Positions 23,790-57,887 of a DNA stretch of 64,000 nucleotides are shown here, piece by piece (within the stretch, counting starts at the first letter, position 1; the number at the start of each line of letters is the position of its first letter). Origin of the DNA: Haematococcus lacustris. Taxonomy: Eukaryota; Chlorophyta; Chlorophyceae; Chlamydomonadales; Haematococcaceae. The DNA lies in NCBI GenBank assembly GCA_030144725.1, contig JASKMD010000003.1:5194390-5258389 (forward strand). Direction: 5' to 3'. Both the position numbers and the translations under genes were made by a program. The notes under the pieces are model-generated. The model worked only from the letters and a program-made list of their open reading frames with translations, did not search any database and had not been told where the DNA came from.

Positions 23790-26700
23790 TCAGACTCTCC
23801 CACTGTGCCCAGGCGCTGTGTGCGCTCCGCAGCGCTCTAGCTGTCCTGGTCCAGCTGCACTAGGCGCTGCAGCCAGTAGCTGTCGGGTGTAGAGGGCCAC
23901 TAGGCTGTCGTAGTCATCGCCTGCCAGGCCGGGCAGCGAGGGCAGAGCCACCCGGCAATACAGCTGCATCAGCACCCGGGCGTCCTGCGGGGCCAGCAGG
24001 GCTGAGGCTGGCAGCAGGGCGGAGGCTGGCAAGGGAAAGCCGGCTGAGGCAGGGTCAGGCAGTGGCTGGTGAGGCAAGGCTTGCAACAGGGATGGGAGGG
24101 GTTTAGAAGTAGGGAGGGAGAGGGGGGAGACAGGGCGACATTACAGGGGTCACTACAGGAGGTAGTGCGCAGCGGCAGCAGCAGCAGCAGCAGCGGTCAG
24201 GGTGTGCAGGGGATGCAGGGGGTGCCCAAGGTGATGAGCATCCTGCTGATGGTCACAGGAAGGTCATCCTAGCACTCGTATGTTACAGCGTCAGCAGCAA
24301 GTCACCGGGGCAGCCTGCATGTTGGCGAGGCACAGCTACAGAAATAACTCATCTCCCGGCAGAGCATGACTGGACCTTTATTTATTGAACTGGCTGCCTG
24401 GCTACCCTGCTGCTGCATTTGTGACGCAGTGCAGGCCTGTCAGGGGCTGAGACAGCCTACTCACCTCCACTGCACTGTGTCGCTTGCCGGGCTCATGCAA
24501 GCCCTTGAGGCCCAGGTGCTGCTCTGCCAGACGCCTGCAGTGCGGGGACGCAGACCCAGGGGGTTAAGGTCGGAAGGATGGTGGGGGTTAGTGAACAGCC
24601 GGGTTAGGGTCGGGTCAAGGGTCCAGGGTCAGGGTCAGGGTCAGGGTCAGGGTCAGGGTCAGGGTCAGGGTCAGGGTCAGGGTCAGGGTCAGGGTCAGGG
24701 TCAGGGTCAGGGTCAGGGTCAGGGTCAGGGTCAGGGTCAGGGTCAGGGTCAGGGTCAGGGTCAGGGTCAGGGTCAGGGTCAGGGTCAGGGTCAGGGTCAG
24801 GGTCAGGGTCAGGGTCAGGGTCAGGGTCAGGGTCAGGGTCAGGGTCAGGGTCAGGGTCAGGGTCAGGGTCAGGGTCAGGGTCAGGGTCAGGGTCAGGGTC
24901 AAGGCGCACCTCAAGCTGCGGGCATTGCCCCCTCGGGCCTGGAACGCTGGTGTAGTCAGTGTGTCGTACCAGTGCTGAGGCCTCCAATCGCCCAGCCCCA
25001 GCGCTGCCAGGTCCTGAAGCGGGGCCAGGTCAGGCAGGGTGGAAGGCCCCAGCCAGGGAGGGTGTGAGGGTGGCGAGGGGAGTTGGCCCGGAGCACGACA
25101 ACAGGGGAAAGGGATACAGGCGGTAGCTGCGGCAGCCAGGTGGGCATGACAGGGTACATGGTTTGGTCAGGTCTGAAGCAAGCTTTGATAATGAGGGTTG
25201 GGAGGGTGGTGGGGTAGGATGGGGTGGGGTGGTGGCAGCAGCAGCAGGTCGGTGTGACAGCTGATGGCTGGTGCACTGTCCAGCTCAGCCCTGAGGGGTG
25301 GTGCCAATGTGTATGGCCATGTGGACGCAGGGGAAATGCCAGTGGCAGGGCTAGGCTGCCTCAGATCTTAGCCCAGGCTCGGCATGAGGCTCATCTTCCC
25401 CACCCCACCCCACCCCACCCCACCCCACCCCACCCCACCCCACCCCACCCCACCCCACCCCACCCCACCCCACCCCACCCCACCCCACCCCACCCCACCC
25501 CACCCCACCCCACCCCACCCCACCCCACCCCACCCCACCCCACCCCACCCCACCCCACCCCACCCCACCCCACCCCACCCCACCCCACCCCACCCCACCC
25601 CACCCCACCCCACCCCACCCCACCCCACCCCACCCCACCCCACCCCACCCCACCCCACCCCACCCCACCCCACCCCACCCCACCCCACCCCACCCCACCC
25701 CACCCCACCCCACCCCACCCCACCCCACCCCACCCCACCCCACCCCACCCCACCCCACCCCACCCCACCCCACCCCACCCCACCCCACCCCACCCCACCC
25801 CACCGCCTCCTCTCCACACCCAGTCCCCCCATCAGCCCCCCTCACCTTGTGCAACCCATGGCCCACCAGCGTCCTCCCCCTGGCTGCCTCCTTCACCTTG
25901 GCAGCCACCTCAGGCAGCGGCAGGGCCCCTGGCCCCTGCAGCTGTCGCAGCGGCACCCCTCCAACCCACAGGCCTCCAGCTACAGGCGGCTGCTGGGGCC
26001 TGCTGCTGCTGGGGTGGGGGCCGGGCTGCACAGCCAGGGCAGGGGTCAGGGGCGCCAGGGCCACCCTGTGGTCCAACACCACAGCGCCTGCCTCGTCCAC
26101 CATGGCCACCCATGCGGCCAGGCTGACCTCCGCAGCCTCTAGCACACTCCCTGGCTGCCTCCTGGGTGGGCACAGCCAGGGTGGGTCAAGGTGGGGCACA
26201 GCTAGGCAAGCCAACTCCTATGGGTCAAGGTGGGACACAGGCAGGACAGGGCACCAGGGGTGGGCAGGGGTGGCTCATGTGGGACACAGCCAGGGTGGGT
26301 CAAGGTGGGGCACAGCTAGGCCTGCGAGTTTAGGCTCAACAGCACGGCTTGGGGGTGGCCAGTCCTATGGGTCAGGGTGGGGCACAGGGCTGGTCAGGGC
26401 ATCAGGGGTGGCTCCTGTGGGTGGCTGCTGTCAGAGGGGGGTGGGTGATGAGGTGCAGAGCTGGGGTTGTGGCCCTGGCTCCTTCATGTCTGGCTCTCAG
26501 GCCAGGCTGGTGCTGGCTTGGCTGGGAGAGTCATGATGCTGGCACTGCTGCTGGTCGTGCTGACTCTGCTGTCTGTTGAGTCTGTTGAGTCTGTTGAGTC
26601 TGTTGAGAAGGAATTGAACACACTGCCAGCCAAGTCAGGCAGCAGTTTGATGCATGGCCTACTGCACGCTGGGCTTCAGATGCTCCACGACATCTAGGCT

Positions 26701-27209
26701 GAGGGCTGCTGCTGGGCAGGGCATACTTTTCATTGCATCTGTGACTTGCTGCCCGGCCCAGACTCATGTCCCCTGCCTCTCTTGGCTGCGACTGGCAGCT
26801 GTGCTGTGCTGTGTAAATACCTCCAGTGCTCTGCCGGCCTGTGGCTGGCATATGGCTAGTGTGCTGTGATTTCAGCCCGGTCATGCAGCCACAGTGGACA
26901 GGCCAGGAGCTGTGCTTGCTGCCCAACAATCTGCCGCAGCTGCACCGTGAATGCTGTTGGGTATGATGGTGGTAGACATCAGGTCGGGGGTAGGCAGCCC
27001 TGACCTGAACCTGTACCTGACCACCAACCTCGCCTCACAGCGCAGGAGCAAGCAGCCACCAGTGCTGGACTGGTCCTAGTCACCTACCGCAGATGCACGA
27101 ACTCGACGTCCAATGCGACAGCTGCAGGTCTGGCTGCACGGACTGCGATGGGAGCGCGAGATGCTGACGCGAACTTATACCGCGTCGGCGCGCCGATCCC
27201 AATAGGCAT
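23790..27209 (-). CDS. DEDDh 3'-5' RNA exonuclease, REXO4/ISG20-like
   Basis: Five exons in exact phase: 27209-27088, 26161-25846, 25013-24910, 24534-24465, 23984-23790, giving 268 residues. All three Exo motifs are present: ExoI VALDVEFV with D34 and E36, ExoII GHGLHKDL with D147 (built across an intron), and ExoIII KRHSAVEDA with H200 and D205. All five catalytic residues of the DEDDh class are intact. The family trims RNA 3' ends, for example in rRNA processing or RNA decay. The first 30 residues are rich in Ala, Arg and Ser and could be an organelle transit peptide (inference). Two introns carry long arrays: (CACCC)n in intron 2 and (TGACCC)n, as read on the sense strand, directly after the donor of intron 3. 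The ~65-residue tail after ExoIII is not conserved in my reading. Confidence 0.9.
24621..24900. repeat. (AGGGTC)n array, about 46 copies
   Basis: A pure hexamer array sits in intron 3 of the exonuclease gene and begins about nine bases from the splice donor of exon 3. Its three plus-strand and three minus-strand frames are all open, giving spurious QG and DP dipeptide frames. Confidence 0.97.
25397..25803. repeat. (CACCC)n array, about 81 copies
   Basis: A pure pentamer array lies in intron 2 of the exonuclease gene, ending about 42 bases from the donor of exon 2. On the sense (minus) strand it is GGGTG, so the intron transcript would be G-rich just after the donor. Confidence 0.97.
26571..26606. 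repeat. 9-bp tandem repeat (TCTGTTGAG)
   Basis: Four exact copies lie in intron 1 of the exonuclease gene. Confidence 0.9.
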
Positions 27210-27244
27210 CAGGCAGGCAAAGTCAATGACATGGCGCTCTGCGG

Positions 27245-27520
27245 TACGCTAAACCCACAAAGCAGCACCTCCTTCATCGACCCGATCAGGCAGAACCAGG
27301 TCTTCTTACTATGGGCGGTGTCTTGTCTGTGTGGAATTGTGTTGCCGAGCACATGGCATGGGCTCCTTCCGCCTACACGGTAGTACACCATTGCCCGACC
27401 CCTGTGACAGAGCTAAAGCCTAGGGTGGGCATGATAAACATGCACTGATGTAAGCTAATGACAGCTCAAAGGGGACACACACTACTGTGCCTCAGCAGGC
27501 TGCTGCTGCTAGGCCTTGGA
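27245..27520 (+). repeat. dispersed repeat, copy 2
   Basis: This matches 23160-23425 in the same orientation and starts about 35 bases upstream of the exonuclease start codon. A weaker third match (CACCTCCCTCA and CTAGGGGTG landmarks) may lie near 28590-28660. Confidence 0.85.
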
Positions 27521-27545
27521 TAGCTAGCCCCAGTCCCGCCCTCCC

Positions 27546-28114
27546 AGGTCCAGGTCCAGGTCCAGGTCCAGGTCCAGGTCCAGGTCCAGGTCCAGGTCCA
27601 GGTCCAGGTCCAGGTCCAGGTCCAGGGCCAGGTCCAGGGCCAGGTCCAGGGCCAGGGCCAGGGCCAGGGCCAGGGCCAGGGCCAGGGCCAGGGCCAGGGC
27701 CAGGGCCAGGGCCAGGGCCAGGGCCAGGGCCAGGGCCAGGGCCAGGGCCAGGGCCAGGGCCAGGGCCAGGGCCAGGGCCAGGGCCAGGGCCAGGGCCAGG
27801 GCCAGGGCCAGGGCCAGGGCCAGGGCCAGGGCCAGGGCCAGGGCCAGGGCCAGGGCCAGGGCCAGGGCCAGGGCCAGGGCCAGGGCCAGGGCCAGGGCCA
27901 GGGCCAGGGCCAGGGCCAGGGCCAGGGCCAGGGCCAGGGCCAGGGCCAGGGCCAGGGCCAGGGCCAGGGCCAGGGCCAGGGCCAGGGCCAGGGCCAGGGC
28001 CAGGGCCAGGGCCAGGGCCAGGGCCAGGGCCAGGGCCAGGGCCAGGGCCAGGGCCAGGGCCAGGGCCAGGGCCAGGGCCAGGGCCAGGGCCAGGGCCAGG
28101 GCCAGGGCCAGGGC
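27546..28114. repeat. (CCAGGT)n then (CCAGGG)n hexamer array, about 95 copies
   Basis: The array begins with about eleven CCAGGT units, passes through a mixed zone, then continues as pure CCAGGG. It occupies the space between the divergent exonuclease and HECT genes. The block structure suggests that one variant unit was amplified after the array formed. Confidence 0.97.
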
Positions 28115-28326
28115 CGCTCACTTGCCCAGACCTAGTGCTTGGTTACCGACAATTTGACAGCGCCTCTTGTCTCCCTCGCTGTGCTTGGCAGGCTTCGTGC
28201 TGCCGGTAGTATGGTGGCCTTGTTCTCTGTCGTCATTTTGTGTGACATGCAGGCCGCGATACGATGTCCGCTGCTGGATGCATACAGTGACCGCTCCCAT
28301 GCCGTGATGGCGCCGTCCATCGCCCA

Positions 28327-51175
<22,849 letters not shown>

Positions 51176-52094
51176 CACTCCTGGCGCCCCCAGCGCCCTG
51201 CGGACGGCAGGCACAGCCCACCACAAGGCAGCCACACCTAGCAAGCTGAAGTACAAGTAGCAGCAGCAGCAGCAGCAGCAGCAGCCCCAACCCTGGCTGG
51301 CAGCTGACCACAGCGGACCTGGACGAAGATGAGGGAGGCCAGGCCGGGGGGGCTACACGAGCTAGGGCTGGCAGGGGCCGTGGGGCCAGGGGCTGGGGGC
51401 CACCAACGTTTGGGTAGGGAAGGGGCTGGGTCAAGGCATTGAACTCCATCCTACAAGTAGCTGGCTTTCAACTGCAACTTGCACTTGCAATGGGGAGGGT
51501 TGTAATTGGGCAGTGTGAGTGAGGGTAGGGAATCCTCATTCGTACCCAATCCCTCTGACCTGATCCAATGGTGGGTGTAACCCTGGGTGAGGGTCCTCAC
51601 ATAATCCTGATTGCCCCGCCACCCTTCCCTTGCCCTTCAAAAACATGTTATAATGACACAACCCACAATCTGCTTAGCCCCTGTTGTCTAGTCTATGGTT
51701 TCTATCCAGCCTCCACTGACAACCATAGACTCCCACCTCGCCCCCGCCCTCTTGAGTCACTTGCTATCCTCCCAAACTCCCTGCCGGACCCCACCTCGCC
51801 CTCTTTCCATCGGCTGCATCCCACCTGCGTAACACCTCTGATTCATGTCTGATACCAGCTGCTTCCGGCCCTGCCCCGCTGCCCCGCTGCTTTCGTCCCT
51901 CACTAACAAAGGTAGCGACCAGGCTGTTCATGGGTCCATGGCCGCACCATGTTGTTCATTGCTCCGCTGCTCCGATGTGCTCCGCGCTCCGTGCTCCGAT
52001 GTGCTGAGGGTTGAATTGCATAGCGGGTGCCCTCGGACACGTCCATATCTTTTCTCGCGGAAGGCCACGGCTACACAGCCCTCCGCGGTGCTTC
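51176..52094. other. intergenic region, HECT 3' UTR and upstream of SET gene
   Basis: TGTAA at 51501-51505, about 325 bases past the HECT stop, is a good poly-A signal. The rest may hold the promoter and perhaps an unrecognised first exon of the next gene; an open frame from 51845 lacks any family feature. Confidence 0.5.
51501..51505 (+). promoter_or_regulatory. TGTAA poly-A signal, HECT gene
   Basis: This is the first TGTAA past the HECT stop codon at 51175; its use is inferred from position. Confidence 0.5.
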
Positions 52095-55000
52095 ATGACC
52101 TTGCACTTCCAGCACGGCGCGGGCAAATGCACTGGAGTGCAGCAGCATGCAGCACATCCCAGACCTGCAAGCCGGCCTCCTCTGAGCAGATGCGGATGCA
52201 GCCCACCATCACTCGACAACACAGCCTCTGCTCCTAATAGCACGACCACAGCAAACCAGCCATGTGTGCAGACCAGCAATGATACTCGCACCAGCCATAG
52301 CCTGGATGATGTTGGGTCGCTGACTACTGGCAACCATGATGCCGTTGGCACTGGCTGTGGCAAGCATGCAGTGGAGGAGTCCAGCTCAGACCACCGTCAG
52401 CAGAGTCAGCAGACGGCCTCAGACACACTGTCCCTAGTGACAGAAGGGCATGCCTCATCCGGAGCCAAGGTTGCTGCCTTGGTGGCGTGGCTGACAGCGG
52501 GCACAGCCTGCTATGCCACTCTGGCCTCTCAGCCTTCCTTGCCCCCGGTAGGCCCCCGCCCCTAACCCCTTGCACTTACCCTTACCCCCTAACCCAACCC
52601 CCTAACCCTAGCCTTACCCCTACCCCCTGACCCTAACCCTAGCCCCCACCCCTACCCCCTTGCCCTTGCTGCCCTCCCTTGCCCTCTTCACCTGGTCAGT
52701 ATAGGCCAGGTGTCTAGGCCAGGTGTAGCCCCTCAGGCAATGCGGTGGAGAGCAGCACTCCCCTCTCAATGGCTTGATAGAGTGTGGTTGCCCCCAGGCC
52801 TTCCCTCCCCTCTCACCTGCTTACCCTCACCCTCACCGTCACCCTCTTGCCATCCCTCTCACCCTTCACCCTCAGCCCACCAGCGCTCTCACCGCCATCC
52901 CACACAAGGCACACAGGGTCCTCAGCCCCAGCCCCTGCCTGCCTCCCGCCCCCGCCCTCCCCCTGGGATGTCTCCCACACCTTCAGCCAGGCCCGCTGAC
53001 CCACTGGCAGTCCCACTGGCCCCCCTACTGCTACTGCTACTGCTACTGCTACCGCCGGGGCTGAGGCCAAGCCTGCCCCTACCCCTGGCCATCGCCCTGG
53101 CCCTGTTCCAGAAAGAGAGCTTGGTAGGATACAAGCCCACTGGCAGTGGAGGCAGTGCTGCGCCGGCTATGCCCTGCTTGGGTCCTTGGACTGCTACAAC
53201 CGCCCCCTGCTGCCTCTCACCTCCTAGCTCCATGTCCCACCTTGTGTGTATACCTTGCTGCTGAACCTGAAGCCCAGCCCAGCCCAGCCCAGCCCAGCCC
53301 AGCCCAGCCCAGCCCAGCCCAGCCCAGCCCAGCCCAGCCCAGCCCAGCCCAGCCCAGCCCAGCCCAGCCCAGCCCAGCCCAGCCCAGCCCAGCCCAGCCC
53401 AGCCCAGCCCAGCCCAGCCCAGCCCAGCCCAGCCCAGCCCAGCCCAGCCCAGCCCAGCCCAGCCCAGCCCAGCCCAGCCCAGCCCAGCCCAGCCCAGCCC
53501 AGCCCAGCCCAGCCCAGCCCAGCCCAGCCCAGCCCAGCCCAGCCCAGCCCAGCCCAGCCCAGCCCAGCCCAGCCCAGCCCAGCCCCTTGAGTGGCTCATC
53601 ATTGGGCCCCTTGGGCCTGCCCTTCAGACCCTGCTGCCTCCCTCCTCCTTGCCGCCTCCCTCCACCCTGGGCTGGCCTGCGGCTGCCTGCTGCCGCCCCA
53701 CTCCCCTTGACCCAGCCAACCACCCCAGCCAGCCTGGCCAGTGGGGAACTCTCGCGCCGCATGCACCTTGACCTTTTCCCCGCCAGTGCACCACCCGCCA
53801 TGCTCCGCCCTTTGCCAACCTGACCTACTGCCCTGCCTGCCTGCCTGCAGCTGCCACCATGGCTGGTACCGGCAGCGGGGTGTAGCCTGGCTGGTGCCGG
53901 CCTGGGGCTGCTGCTGGCCAAGGTGGTCTTGGGGGACAAGTTCCACATGGAGCTGCATGGGTGAGAGGAAGCAGCTGAAAGCTAGGAGGGATGAGGAGGG
54001 GCGGAGGGAGCCAGCAGCAGGGCAGTGGGGTTGAGGCTAGGGCTTTGACTGCCTGTATGGCCGGCATCACCACAGCCCATGCCACTGCCCATGCCACAGC
54101 CGCCGCCCGACCCCATACCTGCCCATGCCACCCCAGCTGCACCACCCTAGCCTTGGGCCTGGGCCTGTAACTGATGGGTCACAGCCCCACAGCTCACAGT
54201 GTGTGAGGTGTGAGGTGTGAGGTGTAGGGGCGGTGATGCGCCCTAGCACTTGACCCATCTTGACATGAGATGTGAGTCAGCCAGAAGCCGAATCATGCGC
54301 CTTCCTGGGCTTTGCTGGGCTGGCCCCATTGGGCCGTTGTCCTCACACCTTATAAAACCATATCTTCCATGTACCCCATACATTCCATGTTCCTTGTAGA
54401 CCCATATACCGCAATATCCAGTGCAGTTCGTTATCCTGCTGGCCCCGTGCCTGACCTGCCATGCAGCACAGAGGCCGCCTGTACCTGCAGCTAGGGGTGC
54501 CTGCCTCTGGACCCCTGGTACCACCTGGGGCTGTGGTGGTGAGTGCCGCTCCCACCCACCCACCCACCCACCCACCCACCCACCCACCCACCCACCCACC
54601 CACCCACCCACCCACCCACCCACCCACCCACCCACCCACCCACCCACCCACCCACCCACCCACCCACCCACCCACCCACCCACCCACCCACCCACCCACC
54701 CACCCACCCACCCACCCACCCACCCACCCACCCACCCACCCACCCACCCACCCACCCACCCACCCACCCACCCACCCACCCACCCACCCACCCACCCACC
54801 CACCCACCCACCCACCCACCCACCCACCCACCCCACCCACCCACCCACCCACCCGCTCACCCACCCACCCTAGCCCTAGCCCATTACTTTAACCCCTGAC
54901 CTGCCCCTCAGCAATCCCAACCTGACCTCGACCCTGGGCGACACCCTGATTATAACCCCAAACCATCACCCGCAGCCCCTGACCTGGCCTGACGAGCAGC

Positions 55001-56942
55001 AGCAATCTTGAGACGAGCAATCTCAACCCTGCCGCTGCCCTGCTTGAGTTCAGTTCATAGGGTAGCAGTAGTGGTGCAGGGGTGGTGGAGGCAGTGGCAT
55101 TTTGGCCTCAATCTTTGCAAAGTCACAACCTGTCTGCCGCTGTCAAGCTCCAGGTGGGGGTGGGGTTGGAGGTTAGGCAGTGGCATTTTGGCTTTTGGAG
55201 TTTTGGCTGAGTCACAACCTGCCTCCCTGCCGCTGTCCAGCTGGGGGTGGGGTGGGGGTGGGGGGTGGGGTTAGGTTGAAGGTTTGTGTCCTGTAGGGAC
55301 TGCTTTACTATCGCTCACTCTTACAGTTTTGCTCAAAGGCCCACCCTTCTCCCCCCACAGATCTCTTCCCACTCAGATCCCTCTGTGGCTCAGTGGAGGG
55401 GTACAGCCCCCTGCTTGACTTGGCCCTATGATAAATCCAGCCACTTTCAATGACGTGTCAACCCTGCATCATGTGGCTGCATCACGTGACCCTGACCCTG
55501 ACCCTGACCCTGACCCTGACCCTGACCCTGACCCTGACCCTGACCCTGACCCTGACCCTGACCCTGACCCTGGCCCTGACCCTGACCTGCACCCCTTCCA
55601 GGTGAGGCCTACAGGGGACGTCAGGGGCAATGGCGCCTTTGCCGCCCTCCCCATCCCTGCTGGCAGCCTGCTGTGTGAGTACGAGGGGGAGCTGCTGAGC
55701 AACGAGCAGTACAGGCAGCGGTACGTCACAGGGGTGGTGAGTAGGAGTGAGAGATGTGAGACCAGGCAGCCCCCCCAGCACACCCACCTGCCCCTGCCAT
55801 GCAGCACTGCTGGAAACTTAGCAGAACCGTAGTGGCCTTGATGCCCCACCTCCCCCACCTTCCTCATACATCCTGTCATGTGTCCTCATAAGGACATGGA
55901 CCTGAGTGAAGGCAGCTGCACAGGACCGCCCGCACGTGCTGCATTGCCGCCTTGCACCCACACCATCGCCTGACACATGTAGCAGGCCGTGACACATCAC
56001 ACCCTGTCACCCAAGAGGGACACCCATCTTGACTGCCATGCACCCATGCACGCTCACATGGGCGTGAACATGGGGCCCTGGCACATCGCTTTGCCACCAG
56101 CTGCTGCTGCTGCTGGGCCTGGGAGGCACCCTATCCAAGCCGCCTGTACCCCGGGCTAGGGTACTCCCTGCACATGACGGGCAGGGGAGGCAGCCCGGCC
56201 CATTAGCATACAGCTTCAGTGGTCCTTCTTCACTCTCTTCTCCAGAGGTGCTGTGTGTCGGCGGTAGCTCCTCCCTTAATGCACGCCGGTGTATACCGGA
56301 GTAGTCTTCTTCTTCTGCTGCTGCTGTGTGTCCTTCACTTCAGTGGTGGTGGTGGTGATGGTGGCGGTGCTGTTGTTGTGCTTGTGGTTGGTGGTGATGG
56401 TATCGTTGGCGCTTGACCACCAGCCTGGTGCGGCCCCTGGTCATTGAGACCTCATGCTCTTCGCATGGCTGCATCAGGTGCAAGGAAGCTGCGCACAGTC
56501 CAGACATGCACATGTCCCTGACATGAAAGCGCTAACACAATTCTCTGCTTCGTTTGCATTCCCGCTCAGGCAGCTGCCCCTCCACCTTCTGTGTGTGACC
56601 TCAGAGTGACTATGTGATGTGCATGGATGACAGCTGGGTGCGGGATGCCAGCCACCTGGTGCGTGACACCTCGTGCTTTCGAGCCGTGCACATGAACCAC
56701 TCCAGCAGGTAGGTCGGGTCAGAGCTCACAGCGTTGAGATGGGGCTCTGCACCCCCGTGCAGCTTCCTCATCACCCTTGCCCCCCGCCCCCCTAGCCCCT
56801 ACCCTCCCCCGCCTCAACACACACCCCTGCTTGCCCCCTGCCCCTCCCCCGCACCCTTGTGCAACCTCCTCACCTACCCTGCCCCCCCTGGACCCCCCCT
56901 CCCCGCCTCCACCCCTCCCCCTTGGCCTCCAAACAGCCTTTG

Positions 56943-56988
<46 letters not shown>

Positions 56989-57887
56989 TCACCGGTTCTG
57001 CTGGATTATCGCTGGCGCTGCTGCTGATCCTGAACCTGTGGTGTACTTGATGCTGGTGTTGCTGTTGTCCAAGGTCTTTCCAGGCGCCACAGGTGCTGCT
57101 GAAGTGCCCTTGACTGCTCCCGTTACTGGTGGTGCTGCTGCTGGTGTTGGTGCTGCATGCCCCTGTTCCTGGTGAAGGTTGCTCTCGCCTGCCAGAACTG
57201 TCAGTGTGATTAAAGATGATGATGATGTTTGTATTTGCCAACCTGGCATGGCCGCTTGCCTACCTGGAGCCCCTGACCTTAAAGTGTGGTCAGAAGGGTG
57301 ATGATGTTCGAGACTTTTGGTGGACAGGAGACCAGGACAACTGTCAGCCTGGTAGGTCAGCCTGACCTTGGCTGACTCAGTAGGGTGATGATAGTTGTAT
57401 ACCCTCATCACCGCTAGCCAGGGATGGCTGCTTGGCCACCTGCGGCCCCTGACCTTGCGTGAAGAAGCTAGTGTAGGTGCACTGTGGCCCAGTTGGCTGC
57501 TGGGTGCTGGGTGCAGGAGGGTAGGGGTAGAGGTAGGGGTAGGGGTAGGGGTAGGGGTAGGGGTAGGGTGGCTTAGTTGGCTGCTGGGTGCTGGGTGCAG
57601 GCGGCCAAATGTTCGACGCTTCTACAAGAGAGCTGAACGCCAGGTGCGGGCAGTGGGTGTCTGGCTGGCTCATGGCGTCAGCTGACAGCACAGAGTAGGA
57701 GTTGCAAAGTAGAAGCTGGCAGGGCAGCTTGTCTGACTATGACACAATATGCAAGTGACGAGGTCAGCATGCGGGTGATGCACAGGTGTTGTTCTTTACG
57801 TCAAGGGATGTGGAGCCGGGCGAGGAGCTGCTGTTCGACTACGGCAGGAACTACTGGCAGGGCCGTGAACACATGGAGCTGCCTTAA
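52095..57887 (+). CDS. SET-domain protein with hydrophobic N-terminal segments
   Basis: Eight exons in phase: 52095-52547, 52926-53123, 53851-53960, 54472-54538, 55602-55720, 56607-56708, 57601-57643, 57786-57887, giving 397 residues. The SET domain (277-384) shows GNG at 285-287 for cofactor binding, [11 protein letters not shown] at 346-348, and LLFDYG at 379-384, with the catalytic Tyr within the last. SET enzymes move methyl groups from S-adenosylmethionine to lysine. No post-SET Cys cluster follows. Before the domain lie three hydrophobic stretches: about 124-142, a run of nine Leu with a second patch at 184-212, and about 226-243 ([17 protein letters not shown]). The last six exons are well supported by phase and motif. 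The first exon start (ATG 52095) and the 52926 acceptor are tentative. Introns hold (AGCCC)n, (CCCA)n and (CCTGAC)n arrays. TGTAA at 58150 may end the transcript. Confidence 0.82.
53274..53584. repeat. (AGCCC)n array, about 62 copies
   Basis: A pure pentamer array lies inside the SET gene intron 53124-53850. Confidence 0.97.
54551..54858. repeat. (CCCA)n array, about 76 copies
   Basis: A tetramer array begins about 12 bases after the donor at 54539 in the SET gene, with one CCCC unit and one CGCT interruption near its right end. Confidence 0.97.
55487..55588. repeat. (CCTGAC)n array, about 17 copies
   Basis: The array ends about 13 bases before the acceptor of the first SET-core exon (55602). 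Confidence 0.97.
57522..57568. repeat. (GGGGTA)n microsatellite
   Basis: A short array lies about 30 bases before the acceptor of the SET exon at 57601. Confidence 0.9.

Noticed and set aside
24624..24900. Telomere-like reading of the AGGGTC, CCTGAC and CCCTAA words
   Set aside because: The algal telomere repeat is TTTTAGGG-like; these arrays are internal and lie between exons of genes.
24366..25067. Long Gln-Gly, Asp-Pro and Leu-Thr dipeptide frames
   Set aside because: They are products of the AGGGTC array; the real coding sequence here is on the minus strand in two short exonuclease exons.
25224..26214. Pro/His-rich and Gly/Trp-rich frames of up to 300 residues
   Set aside because: Only the segment 25846-26161 on the minus strand is coding; the remainder is the CACCC array in the intron.
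27487..28209. Gly-Pro repeat frames on both strands, collagen-like
   Set aside because: These come from the CCAGGG hexamer array; there is no signal peptide, no flanking exon and equal openness on both strands.
51845..52237. Open frame starting MSDTSCFRPC upstream of the SET gene
   Set aside because: It is in a different frame from the downstream exon, has no clear donor in phase and no family feature; it may be 5' UTR.
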